The notes beneath the pieces were generated by a model. It saw nothing but the letters and a program-made list of their open reading frames with translations, did not search any database and had not been told where the DNA came from. A program made the position numbers and the translations under genes. Shown in pieces: positions 48,885-60,766 of a stretch of 64,000 nt of DNA. Location of the stretch: contig JBCFYV010000001.1 in NCBI GenBank assembly GCA_039000515.1, positions 60,322,234 through 60,386,233 on the forward strand, written 5' to 3'. Every line of letters starts with the position of its first letter. The stretch's first letter is position 1. The stretch comes from Timema cristinae. Lineage: Eukaryota; Arthropoda; Insecta; Phasmatodea; Timematidae.

Positions 48885-51800
48885 TACTTGGTAGTCGGAG
48901 CTACTATTGCAATACTACCAGTCTCTCACTGGTTGGACCGACACTGAGTACTCGTGCTCTACCTAACGAGGGTGGTATTTGGAGCTACTCCTCCGCTACC
49001 AGTCTCTCACTGGTTGGACCAACACTGAGGACTCGTGTTCTATTTATCCAGGGTGGTAGTCGGAGCTACTCCTCTGCTACCAATCTCTCACTGGTTGGAC
49101 TGACACTGAGGACTCGTGTTCTATCTATCCAGGGTGGTAGTCGGAACTAATCCTCCACTACCAGTCTCTCCCTGTTTGGACCGACACTGAGTACTCGTGT
49201 TCTATCTATCCAGGTGGTAGTCGGACTACTCCTCTGCTACCATCTTTACTGGTTGGACGACACTGAGACTCGTGTTCTACTATCCAGGGTTGCTAGCTGG
49301 AACTACTCCTCCCTACCAGTCTCTCACTGGTTGGACTGACACTGGTACTCGTGTTTATCTATCCATGGTGGTAGTGGACTACTCTCTCTACCAGTCTCTT
49401 ACTGGTTGGACTGACACTGGACTCGTGTTTTACTATCAGGGTGGTAGTGGAACTCTCCTCCCTACCAGTTCTCACTGGTTGGACTGCACTGAGTACTCGT
49501 GTTCTACTATCCAGGGTGTAGTCGGAACTACTCCTCCTACCAGTCTCTCACTGGTTGGACGACACTGAGTACTCGTGTTCTTCCTATCCAGGGTGGTAGT
49601 GGAACTACTCCTCTGCTACCAGTTTCACTGGTTGGACCGACCTGAGTACTCGTGTTCTACTATCCAGGTGTAGTGGAACTACTCCTCCTACCAGTCTCTC
49701 ACTGGTTGGACGAACTGAGACTCGTGTTCTATCTATCGGTGGTAGTGGAACTACTCCTCCTACCAGTCTTCACTGGTGGACTGTACGAGACTCGTGTTTA
49801 CCTATCCAGGGGTAGTGGAACTACTCTCGCTACCAGTCTCTCACTGTTGGACGAACGAGTACTCGTGTTCTACCTATCCAGGGTGTAGTGGAATACTCCT
49901 CTCTACAGTCTCTCACTGGTTGGACGACATGAGACTCGTGTTCTACTATCCAGGTGTAGCGGAACTATCCTCTGCTACCAGTCTTACTGGTTGACTGATG
50001 AGACTCGTGTTTATTATCCGGGTGGTAGCGGAACTACTCCTCTCTACCAGTCTCTCACTGGTTGGACGACACTGAGACTCGTGTTTACCTATCCAGGTGG
50101 TAGCTAATACTCCTCTCTACCAGTCTCTCACTGGTTGGACTGACCGAGACTCGTGTTCTACTATCCAGGGTGTAGTGGAACTACTCCTCTCTACCAGTCT
50201 CTCACTGGTTGGACGACACTGAGACTCGTGTTCTACCTATCCAGGTGTAGCTGGAACTACTCCTCTCTACCAGTCTTCACTGGTTGGACTGAACTGAGAC
50301 TCGTGTTCTACCTATCCAGGGTGCTAGCTGGAATACTCCTCCTCTACCAGTCTCTCACTGGTTGGACTGATACGAGACTCGTGTTCATCTATCCAGGTGT
50401 AGCTGGAACTACTCCTCTGCTACCAGTCTCTCTACTGGTTGGACTGACACTGAGGACTCGTGTTCTACTATCCAGGGTGGTAGCTGGAATACTCCTCCTC
50501 TACCATTCTCACTGGTTGGACTGATACTGAGACTCGTGTTCTACCTATCCGGGTGTAGTGGAACTACTCCTCCTACCAGTCTCTCACTGGTTGGACGACA
50601 CTGAGACTCGTGTTCTACCTATCCAGGGTGTAGCTGGAACTACTCCTCTCTACCAGTCTCTCCTGGTTGGACGACCGAGACTCGTGTTTACCTATCCAGG
50701 GTGGTAGCTGGAACTACTCCTCTCTACCAGTCTCTCACTGGTTGGACGACACTGAGGACTCGTGTTCTACTATCCAGGGTGTAGCTGGAACTACTCCTCT
50801 GCTACCAGTCTCTCACTGGTTGGACTGACACTGAGACTCGTGTTCTACCTATCCAGGGTGTAGCTGGAACTACTCCTCTGCTACCAGTCTCTCACTGGTT
50901 GGACTGACACTGAGGACTCGTGTTCTACTATCCAGGGTGTAGTGGAATACTCCTCCTCTAACCAGTCTCTCACTGGTTGGACTGAACTGAGACTCGTGTT
51001 TACTATCCAGGGTGGTAGTGGAACTACTCCTCTGCTACCAGTCTCTACTGGTTGGACTGACACTGAGGACTCGTGTTCTACCTATCCAGGGTGTAGCTGG
51101 AACTACTCCTCCTCTACCAGTCTCTCACTGGTTGGACTGACACTGAGACTCGTGTTTCTACCTATCCAGGTGGTAGTGGAACTACTCCTCTGCTACCAGT
51201 CTCTCACTGGTTGGACTGACACTGAGACTCGTGTTCTACTATCCAGGGTGTAGCTGGAACTACTCCTCTGCTACCAGTCTCTCACTGGTTGGACTGACAC
51301 TGAGGACTCGTGTTCTACCCATCCATGGTTGGTAGTGGAACTACTCCTCCTACCAGTCTCTCACTGGTTGGACCGACACTGAGTACTCGTGTTCTACCTA
51401 TCCAGGGTGGTAGCTGGAACTACTCCTCTCTACCAGTCTCTCACTGGTTGGACTGATACGAGGACTCGTGTTCTACCTATCCAGGGTGGTAGCTGGAACT
51501 ACTCCTCTGCTACCAGTCTCTCACTGGTTGGACGACACTGAGTACTCGTGTTTACTATCCAGGGTGGTAGTGGAACTACTCCTCTCTACCAGTCTCTCAC
51601 TGGTTGGACGACACTGAGACTCGTGTTCTACCTATCCAGGGTGTAGCTGGAACTACTCCTCTGCTACCAGTCTCTCACTGGTTGGACTGACACTGAGTAC
51701 TCGTGTTCTACCTATCCAGGTGTAGCGGAACTACTCCTCTCTACCAGTCTCTCACTGGTTGGACGACACTGAGACTCGTGTTTACTATCCAGGGTGTAGT

Positions 51801-52880
51801 GAACTACTCCTCTCTACCAGTCTCTCACTGGTTGGACGACACTGAGACTCGTTTCTACTATCCAGGTGTAGTGAACTACTCCTCCCCTACCAGTCTCTCA
51901 CTGTTGGACCGACACTGAGTACTCGTGTTCTACCTATCCAGGGTGTAGCTGGAACTACTCCTCTGCTACCAGTCTCTCACTGGTTGGACTGACACTGAGT
52001 ACTCGTGTTCTACCTATCCAGGGTGGTAGCTGGAACTACTCCTCTGCTACCAGTCTCTCACTGGTTGGACCGACACTGAGGACTCGTGTTCTACCTATCC
52101 AGGTGCTAGCTGGAACTACTCCTCTGCTTCCAGTCTCTCACTGGTTAGACCGACACTGAGGACTCGTGTTCTACCTATCCAGGGTGCTAGCTGGAACTAC
52201 TCCTCTGCTACTAGTCTCTCACTGGTTGGACCGACACTGAGGACTCGTGTTCTATCTATCCAGGGTGGTATCTGGAACTACTCCTCTGCTACCAGTCTCT
52301 CACTGGTTGGACCGACACTGAGTACTCGTGTTCTATCTATCCAGGGTGGTATCTGGAACTACTCCTCTGCTACCAGTCTCTCACTGGTTGGACCGACACT
52401 GAGTACTCGTGTTCTACCTATCCAGGTGGTAGCTGGAACTACTCCTCCGCTACCAGTCTCTTACTGGTTAGACCGACACTGAGTACTCGTGTTCTACCTT
52501 TCCAGGGTGGTAGCTGGAACGACTCCTCCTCTACCAGTCTCTTACTGGTTGGACTGACACGGAGGACTCGTGTTCTATCTTTCCAGGGTGCTAGCTGGAA
52601 CTACTCCTCTGCTACCAGTCTCTCACTGGTTGGACCGACACTGAGTACTCGTGTTCTATCTATCCAGGGTGGTAGCTGGAACTACTCCTCCGCTACCAGT
52701 CTCTTACTGGTTAGACCGACACTGAGTACTCGTGTTCTACCTATCCAGTGTGGTAGTCGGAGCTATTCCTGCACTACCAGTCTCTCACTGGTTGGACCGA
52801 CACTGAGTACTCGTGTTCTACCTATCCAGGGTGGTAGCTGGAACTACTCCTCTGCTACCAGTCTCTCACTGGTTGGTCAG
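48885..52880 (+). repeat. 81-bp minisatellite array, about 49 copies
   Basis: The unit reads CTCACTGGTTGGACCGACAC, TGAGTACTCGTG, TTCTACCTATCCAGGGTGG, TAGCTGGAACTACTCCTCTG, CTACCAGTCT. Clean copies at the right end are exactly 81 bases apart (52303 to 52384). Copies at both ends carry fixed variants (GTACTCG/GGACTCG, ACCGACAC/ACTGACAC, CTACCTATC/CTATCTATC). Copies between about 49.2 and 51.9 kb lose single bases at many places. Confidence 0.95.
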
Positions 52881-53817
52881 ACACTGGGAACTGTTTCTCC
52901 CACATGTTCTAGAGTGGAAACCAGAGCTATTTCCTTTCCGGTTACAGAAGTAACCTCAATGTCTTCCCACTTTCCCTTGGGTAAGGAATTGGATTACACC
53001 CATGGTGCGTGAAGAGGTAGCCCTCCACTGCTTGTGTGCCTCGCCCATAATCTAGCACAGGCACTACTAACTGTTCAGGTTTGCACTGGAGCTTTAAAAC
53101 AACTCACCACACAACCAACAAGGCTGAGGCCCAGAACCCCAGGAGTCCGAGCCCAGAGAGTTAAAGGTCTGCCCACCCCATAACTCAAGCCATATATGAA
53201 AAAAAGTACCCTCAGTACACCAGGCCTCCACCATCCTTCTCCCTTCCATCAACTGCTTAATTTCAAATGTTATAAACGCCACACCTCCGGTAAACTAGGT
53301 AAACTAGCAAACTTCACTTACCAGAGAAAAGATATTGAACTGTATTAAGTTGGCTGGAATTTAAAATTATTCCAAGCTAAATTTACGAACATTTTCCATT
53401 ATGACCATTATTTCAACTTTGTGCATACTGTGTTACTAAGCACAATCATCTTGTGTGCTTAAATACAGATTGAGGATGATTTTTACAAATATGTCTTTAT
53501 TTTATTCTAAAGTAAATAAATTGTGTAAATATTAAATCTCATTATTCTGGTATTCCACCTTTGCAGGTGATTTTTTAGTCAAACAAATATCATTATTTAA
53601 ATTTATTATCATAAAATGATGGTAATTGTGAAAAAACTATAGTATTAAGACTTCAAGATGATATAAAACCTCTAAACTATATAGTGTTTCACTCCTTTTA
53701 TTAATATTTTGAATAAATAAATGTAAACAGGGCATATTTTGTATCTATTGTCATATATGCAGCAGAATGGACAAGGTCAATGAATGTAAGAGGGACTAGG
53801 AAAGTGGAGGCCATGGG
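52881..53817. other. Unassigned flank of the array
   Basis: The array ends at a diverged half unit (GGTTGGTCAGACACTGGGAA). Beyond it I see no gene or element. A 62-residue minus-strand frame at 53094-53282 has no recognisable domain. Confidence 0.4.
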
Positions 53818-53991
53818 AATGAAGTTATCTGGGGAAGAGTTGGGGTACAGGGAGTACATGAGATAGTAGAGGAAGCAAGACTAAGATGGTATAGGTATTT
53901 AGCGAGGATGGACAAAGAGAGGATGCCAAATAAAATGTTGGAAATGAAGTGTGTGGAAAAAAGATTGCAAGTGAGGCCAAGAAAGAGATGA
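53818..53991 (+). pseudogene. LINE reverse-transcriptase C-terminal tail
   Basis: Fifty-seven codons reading NEVIWGRVGV, then EEARLRWYRYLARMDKERMP, then LEMKCVEKRLQVRPRKR and a stop. The R-L-R-W-Y-x-x-x-x-R-M-D-x-x-R-M-P...R-P-R-K-R pattern is the conserved block after the RT domain in many LINE-encoded polyproteins. An upstream in-frame stop (TAG near 53800) shows it is a dead fragment. Confidence 0.7.
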
Positions 53992-54452
53992 GAGGAGCAG
54001 AAAACAGAAAGTGTGCTAGTGAGAGGAGAAGGATAGAGGAAGATGGAGACATTTTACTAAACAGACCCGGCCACAAGCTGGAAACATTGATGATAAATTT
54101 TAAAAATGGTTAATTATGATAATATGAACATTTCCTAAATTAATAAAGCTAGGCTCACATACTTTTCCACTTTATCATATACAGATTTAATTTGAACCAC
54201 TTAATATTATTAAATAGTTCTGCTTGGGTGTGAAACGACAATACATTCTAGATTAAATTTGATTTTAAGGTATTGTGAAAATCTCGCAAAATGTTTATTC
54301 TGGTTGGACTTGGTTATATTACTTATGAAAGAAATATGGTTGCTATAACTCCTTCTTGGGAGTCTGGCGAACTTGGTGATGTCAGAAAATGTCAACGTTA
54401 AAAATTAGTTGTGCCTGTATAAGAGACGAATAAACACGCAACCTTTAACATT

Positions 54453-55034
54453 GTCTAGACCAGTGGCTCTTAACCAGTGTTCCCAGGAACAGTTGTATTC
54501 CATTAACTGGTCGCAAGTGTTCCGCCGGTGAAAGATTCCTCATGACAACAGTTTTGAGTGATGTTATACTTTAATTATAACAACTGAAGATTGCTACGCG
54601 TGTTCACTTCTAAACCAATAGAATATCATATTCATTAAATTAAAAAATGAAACGTGGACATGGGGATCAAACCCGGGATCTTTGACTTATGCAAGGTCAT
54701 TCTTCACTCATATTTTAAGCAGAATCTGTGAAGGTCGTGTGGAAATCTTTGGCTACAAATGTGTGAGCAATTAAGATCACAAGCTATCAGAAAATGCCAC
54801 TATCTTCAACCCAGGAGTCCTTTATGCTGCCAATTGTACAATTACAGCTTTGTATGAATGTGCATGTCATGATGAATTAAATAGCCAAGTTATTATATTT
54901 GTTAATATAGCCGCATCTAAATATCATATTTTCTAAATTTAAAAATGACACATGGACATTGGTGTCCCACAAATTTTTCTTATAGTCAAAAATGTTCTAT
55001 GACTTTCAAAAGGTTAAGAACCACTGTTCTATAC
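54453..55034. mobile_element. Non-autonomous hAT element, 566 bp
   Basis: Terminal inverted repeats CAGTGGCTCTTAACC (54461) and GGTTAAGAACCACTG (ending 55026) are of the hAT/Charlie type. The eight bases outside are GTCTAGAC and TTCTATAC, matching at six of eight with the T and A of the hAT target consensus kept. The interior has no transposase. A repeated word (ACATGGACAT / ACGTGGACATGG) and a reversed tRNA-like stretch at 54664-54690 suggest a SINE piece inside. Confidence 0.8.
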
Positions 55035-55496
55035 TATAGCTCAACACAGTATTGAGATTATAATATTTTATTTCATTCTTTAATATTAACAATCAAACCC
55101 AGCTATATGAGGCAGAAATGTTCCCCAAGAATCACAGCAGATACCGAATCCGCATAAAACAGGATTCTTTTAACATGTAAAATAGGGATTACGTTCTAAT
55201 TAATTCATTAGTTGCAGCTAACCTTTAGTTACAACAATGGTAATAATAATGTCTGCTTTGTTTATTAGGTAATAAATCAAACTTATTCAACAAAATTAAG
55301 AAATTATTATATAGAATAAAAACTTACATTAACAAACAAAGTAAACTTCATGAAATGAAATAAAATAAAGAATTGTAATGTTCTTATTATTTATCAACAT
55401 AGCAATCATTCTGATATTTATTTTTGAAGGCCTAAGTTAACTTATGTAGTGAGGGTTCTCATACACTCTTTTATCTTAACTAATACCATAATATGT

Positions 55497-55765
55497 ATTA
55501 TTATTACTCGTTCGGGATATATGCACTCAAGCTAATGTGTAATGGATTGTGAGATGAAATAGAAAATTACAGTTTAACGTGGGATCCGAATCACGGTGGA
55601 GGCCTGGCATTCCACACATTCACAAGTTGTGATTAATACACGTCTTGTCGGAGGTGAAGGAAGGGTTTGGTAATCAGATAAATCCGTGCTGGGATCAAGG
55701 ATTGAACCCCGGACCCCCAGTACAGAAGTCTGACACCTTACCACTAGACCGCCAGGTCACCTCAG
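55497..55765 (-). mobile_element. Family A SINE, reverse
   Basis: Reverse copy of 1983-2250: ATT tail, diverged 3' tail, CGTGGGATCCGAATCACGG, GGTGAAGGAAGGGTTTGG, reversed box B GATTGAACCCC, and a head ending CTAGACCGCCAGGTCACC. Nearly full length. Confidence 0.85.
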
Positions 55766-57480
55766 ATCATATGGTTCTCGGATAATGCTCAGTATTGGGT
55801 TGGTATGTGAGAGAGCATTTTGAGACATGAGGGAGTTTGCACGTTCATCAATCAACCAATGAACCATGTAGCTATCTTGTGCCACTGCACCAATTTTCCT
55901 TAAAAATAAAATCTGCGTATATGTATAAAGTCGGATAGCAAAAGCGCTACAGCAGGGTTTTCCTGTGAATTTTAAAAATGATGCTATTTGCATAAAAATA
56001 TTACCCATTTAAGTTTTTGATCTATTAATAACCAATATAACAATAATAATATTATACATAAAAATCAATACAAGTTCACATAATAATATTCTTATACATG
56101 TAAATATGGAAGAACTCTAGGAACAAATATAATGGATTAAATAACCAAGTTATTATCTTTGTTAAGTGCGGTTATAGCCACATCTAATATACTCTTTTTA
56201 AATTGAAATTATAGGTGTCATTTTTCAATTTAAAAATAATATAATAAATAATATAATGATGAACAATATAAATGGCACAAAGTAGAAATCACCACAATTC
56301 TTACTGTGTGTTATAAGTTGTTTTTCGATCGCACTTTACTATACTTTTTACTTTCTCACAACCCCTAAGAGAGAAAAATATTGTGATTGTAAGAAAAAAA
56401 ATCTGATTCAAGATGATGGATGGCAACATTTCATGACCCCTGAATCCAAAATTGTTGCTGTCTGTACTTTGTCCAAAAGATGAAACCATTTTAAATGATC
56501 AGGCAAAAACTTGATACCTAGTGTTTTCATAAAGTTCCCCAGGGGGGTTTTGGAACTAGCTACCAACCCAAAAATTAAGGTTAGTTTAATTAAGGTTGGC
56601 GTGTAGATAAAACAAGTTAAAGGCGGTATTTTTAAAATTCTTATATCAAACCTTTTTTTGGTCAAAACAAATCAATTAATTCTTTAGAAGAAACACAGTT
56701 TAATTTTCTTCAGAGGGTTACTTCAACTGTTGATTATCCATCAATGGTGTTCTGGAATTTAGTGATAACTTTTTTCTTTCATATAAAAGTTTATCATCTA
56801 ATGCTTTTATATCTGTACTGGAGAAAGATTTTATTTATTTTGGGCAAAAAAAATTACTTAATATAAAAATAGCAAAAACACACACCTTTTCTCACATTTC
56901 CTTAAGAGTGAAGAAAAAAAAAAGCCATTATCTCAAAATCAGCACTTAAAGATTTTGATTAAAATTTGTATCAAGCCTTATTTAACATTACAAAAAAAAT
57001 TAACCATCTCAATTTTCCAGAAAAATTACTTACGAGGGTACTTTATATGATATGCATATATCTTCATTCTTGATATCTCTGTATCTCTTTGAGATACAAA
57101 TATTTTATGATTGCAAAGTTTTAAGAACTAGAAGAAATAAACCTTTATTTGAAACGTGCTTTTATAAAACCAATATATTCCATGCTATAAGCAAATCTAT
57201 TATTTAAATGAAGGTATTAGAAATGTAGAGTTGATTGTTAAACTTTTTTTTAATGTTTCTGTAAGAGTGAATATGATTTTCATCTATGTTCTTTGGTGGA
57301 ATGTGATGCTCTTTTTCCCATTATATTTCTGCAATGGTGTATGTTATTTCGTTTAACATATTTCACATGGTTTAAGTAAATACCTGCATTTTTAGGTAAA
57401 GTGGTAAGAAAGTTTGTGCGATACTTTATACCATTTCCATTATGACTAGTTTTAGAATAATTGGTAATAAATAAAATGAA
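55766..57480. other. AT-rich stretch, no gene recognised
   Basis: Short frames (for example minus 55757-56008 and 56408-56665) show no known domain. The sequence is clean but unremarkable. Confidence 0.4.
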
Positions 57481-57692
57481 AGAATATTAGTAAAATGGTA
57501 GAGCACAAATTAAAGTAAAAACACTAACACATATTTACACACACTTCAATATTTTGATACATCTTCCTCAGGAGGTAGTAATTTAATACTTTACTACTAC
57601 TTCCTGAGGAAGATGATCAAATATTGAAGTGTGTGTAAATATGTGTTCAGTGTTTTTACTTTAATTTGTGCTCTACCATTTTACTAATATTC
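57481..57692. repeat. Inverted repeat with arms of about 100 bp
   Basis: Left arm 57482-57578 and right arm 57596-57692 are reverse complements with three or four small differences (GAATATTAGTAAAATGGTAG at the outer ends, CTTCCTCAGGA near the centre), with a loop of under 20 bases. It would fold into a long hairpin. A MITE or foldback element is the simplest explanation; no target duplication was confirmed. Confidence 0.85.
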
Positions 57693-59007
57693 TAATCATT
57701 TTTTTATTCCCAAATTGTTTTTGCTCATGCACTTTATTTCATACATATAGTTTTAGAATAAGTAATTTTAAACAGGAAGTTGCAGCATGTTACTTAATAT
57801 TTGCTAGATTTACATTCATGCTTACTCACTTTGGCTGAAAACTTTGAACAATGTCAAAATATGGAGATGTTGGAACCCTTGACTGTGTAATTGTGTCCAT
57901 CCCAGATATATTACAAGGTACATAGTCATGAATGGACCTGTCGACCTTTGGACATATGCAATAATATTAGCAAGGTGGATACAAACTCAATACAAGCACA
58001 AATGGGGGATTGAACTAAGAATAGAGTTAAAAGAAAATAATTAGTATTTTATTATGTTATTATTTTATAAAAACATTGTAAAATCAGTCACAAAAAATAA
58101 TAATGAATGATTGACTGCAGAAAGGAGCTGTATCCATTTTTTAGGCAAAATAGTAGTGTTATTGAGGTACAACAAGTCCAGACCTTTCATCAGGTGACAA
58201 CAATGACGTATTACAGCGGTTATTAACTTGTGTGAGAGAGAATTAGGCCATGGTAGAAGAAGAGATGTTTCAAACAGTTCAAAATACAAGATAAATCAAA
58301 ATGGAATATTTTAAAGTGAAGGATCTGATGGTTAAGAAGGATGCTCAAAGATAACTTTGATTTAAAATTTGACAATACTACAGTATGTTGTATATATTAG
58401 AAGCTGTCAGTAAAACTAAAAACAGAAATGTGAATGAAGCAACAAGGAGTTATACAACTTCCCAGAAACCACCACAAGAAAACCCTGATGTGTATTTTCG
58501 ATGTGATGCATAATCTGCAGCTGACAAGGATCATCAAAGATTTAATTTGCCTCATAAGCTAAGCTTATTGGGTGTTCATGACAATATGTAAATGCACACA
58601 GCATTGTTCTTTGTTTATTATTAGGAATACGATTGAAAAGGACCAATTGAAGTGTGTTCACTCATGTATAATTACACGGCTAAAAATATGTTCACGATTA
58701 TGTAAAATGATTATGGCCTCAAGTGTGCAAGATTAACTTATCAATAAAATGATAGAAAGTAAAGATATTTTGAACTTGAAAACCTGGTAAGGAAAGTTAT
58801 ATGAAAGGAACCTCTTCAAGGTTAACCTCAAGAGAATGTAGTTTTTTATTTAACTTTTTGTCCATCACTTCTGCTATACTGACGAAGAAAAGGGATAGTT
58901 TACAAGAAATTGTATTACATTTCCAAAGTGAGTGCATACATATGTACAGTTGAATGCAAGTATAATAAAATATATAAATAAATGTATAATTTATGTTTCA
59001 CAAACAT
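57693..59007. other. Noncoding stretch between two hairpins
   Basis: No gene recognised; short frames only. Confidence 0.35.
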
Positions 59008-59288
59008 ATCCTATTAGATAAGGATAGATATCAAATTAAAAGATATGAAAAAAAAAAAGATAGAAATTAGGTTATTAAAATAAATTATATTGACAATATT
59101 AATTAAGTGTATTATTTATGAAGAGTCAATGGACTGAGTGGCAACAACAACTTTGCCACTCAGTCCATTGACTCTTCATAATAATACACTTAATTAATAT
59201 TGTCAATATAATTTATTTTAATAACCTAATTTCTATCTTTTTTTTTTTCATATCTTTTAATTTGATATCTATCCTTATCTAATAGGAT
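59008..59288. mobile_element. Near-perfect 281-bp palindrome, foldback element
   Basis: Left arm 59008-59144 and right arm 59153-59288 are reverse complements with a single one-base indel; the loop is eight bases (CAACAACT). The arms start ATCCTATTAGATAAGGATAG. The same arms, corrupted, bound the 1.5-kb element at 34312-35803, so this is most likely its internally deleted form. Near-identity of the arms implies recent formation or continuing gene conversion. Confidence 0.9.
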
Positions 59289-60529
59289 ATATATTGTTCC
59301 TTACTACAATTATTATTTTATGAATTTCACAAACATAGGCGGTACAACAATTTGTAATGAATTTAAGCAATGGCTTACTACCGTGATACATTTTTAATGA
59401 TCTAACGATGACTTTCCAGACAACTGTTTAGAAACTTCAATCATTGTGTTTTGTAACTTCAACTATACAACCAAGTATTATTTTAGCACTTGAGAAACAA
59501 TTTACCTAAAATAACATTGTTGATTTAAGAAAGCACCTTGGATCTTATTACTCAAAATGTGCTTTAAGTTTAGTTTAGTGTTTTTTTACTACTAAATATC
59601 ATTAATACCCATCCAGGTTATTTCTATTTAATTTAATGGGTTAGATATGAGGAAGATCTTGTGAAAAAGTTTTAGGAAAAATCAATACAGCACAAAGCAT
59701 CTGGTTGGAATTTGAACCCTGACCTCACCAAATACAAATTAGAGTGGGAGAGCATTAGCGGGCAAAGCCAAAGGTACCGGGTTTGATTCCCATGTCCAGG
59801 TTGTCATTTTTCACTTAATTTAATATTAAAAAAACTTGGTTGATGTTAGGATCACAGGTGTACAGAAAGCTGCATACACACATTTAGAATGACAGCATTG
59901 TTCAGTGTATAGTATGTAGTATTCATATTAGTTCCTATTTAAATAAATCTGAGTATGAATTCTGTTTAAGTTATCTATTTTCACCCTGGTGATAATTTTT
60001 CACAAATCAATTTCATAAAATCATTAGAAAAATGTCTTACTACGCTATGAAAAGATTTGTTTGGATAAGGTTAATAGTTTTGCATAATACAGTAATCTGA
60101 AAAAAACTTTAATAAAGGAAAATAGGCCTAAGGACTAAGAATAAAATACACAAATTTGTGGTGTTGGAATAACAAGACTCGCCTCAACATGAATATAATT
60201 TTATTTTGAATATAACAAAAATCTTAAAATAAATGTTTCTCGTGCATTTTGAAATTTGTGCCCCTTTAGAGTCTTTTTCAGATCTTTCTTAGTATTTAAG
60301 ATATCACAGATATTCGATGTCACAATGTATTAAAGAGACATGAAACATCCAATATGGCTCTTAATACCATTGTTATTTACAAACTCCTAATGGAATGCAC
60401 CGTACAGCTTGAGAAACAGACTTGTTGATATAGTAGACCAGCTACATTTCTAAAATATAACTAAATCAATGTTTTTAAAAACAATTATACAATTTAAACA
60501 TTGCCTCCATTAACATTAATGTTGATCTG
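59289..60529. other. Noncoding stretch with a tRNA-like SINE piece
   Basis: 59745-59802 has a tRNA-like head with box B GGGTTTGATTCCC. Directly before it is a reversed one (GAATTTGAACCCTGACC, 59708). Nothing else was recognised. Confidence 0.4.
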
Positions 60530-60766
60530 CTTTGGTGGGAGCGAGATCTACGCGCTACTCTCGCAGTTGACTAGACTGGCAATGATGGGGAGATCAAGGT
60601 TTGAATCTCGGTCGAGTATACTGAGGGTGGTTTTTACTAAATGGTTTACCACTCCCCCTCCGTGCAAATGTGGGTATACTTACTTTAAATATAACCATCC
60701 TAATCCCTAAATTCATTAAAGTAATTAGTAAATAAGCGTATAACCTGAACAAATAGTAAGACACGG
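60530..60766 (+). mobile_element. Family B SINE, cut by an hAT end
   Basis: Head, box B (GGTTTGAATCTCGGTCG), central block and tail AGTAAGACACGG in the order of 11988-12298. The usual ATT tail is missing: the hAT inverted repeat starts directly at 60767. Confidence 0.8.

Noticed and set aside
48885..52880. A repeat protein of 27-residue units, since 81 is a multiple of three and one frame of the clean unit has no stop
   Set aside because: The frame has no start codon, unit variants are mostly amino-acid changing (P/L, S/R, P/S) rather than silent, and no splice or coding context is seen. A noncoding minisatellite fits better.
48885..52880. CRISPR-like array
   Set aside because: There are no unique spacers: units are head to tail, and the window is clearly animal nuclear DNA.
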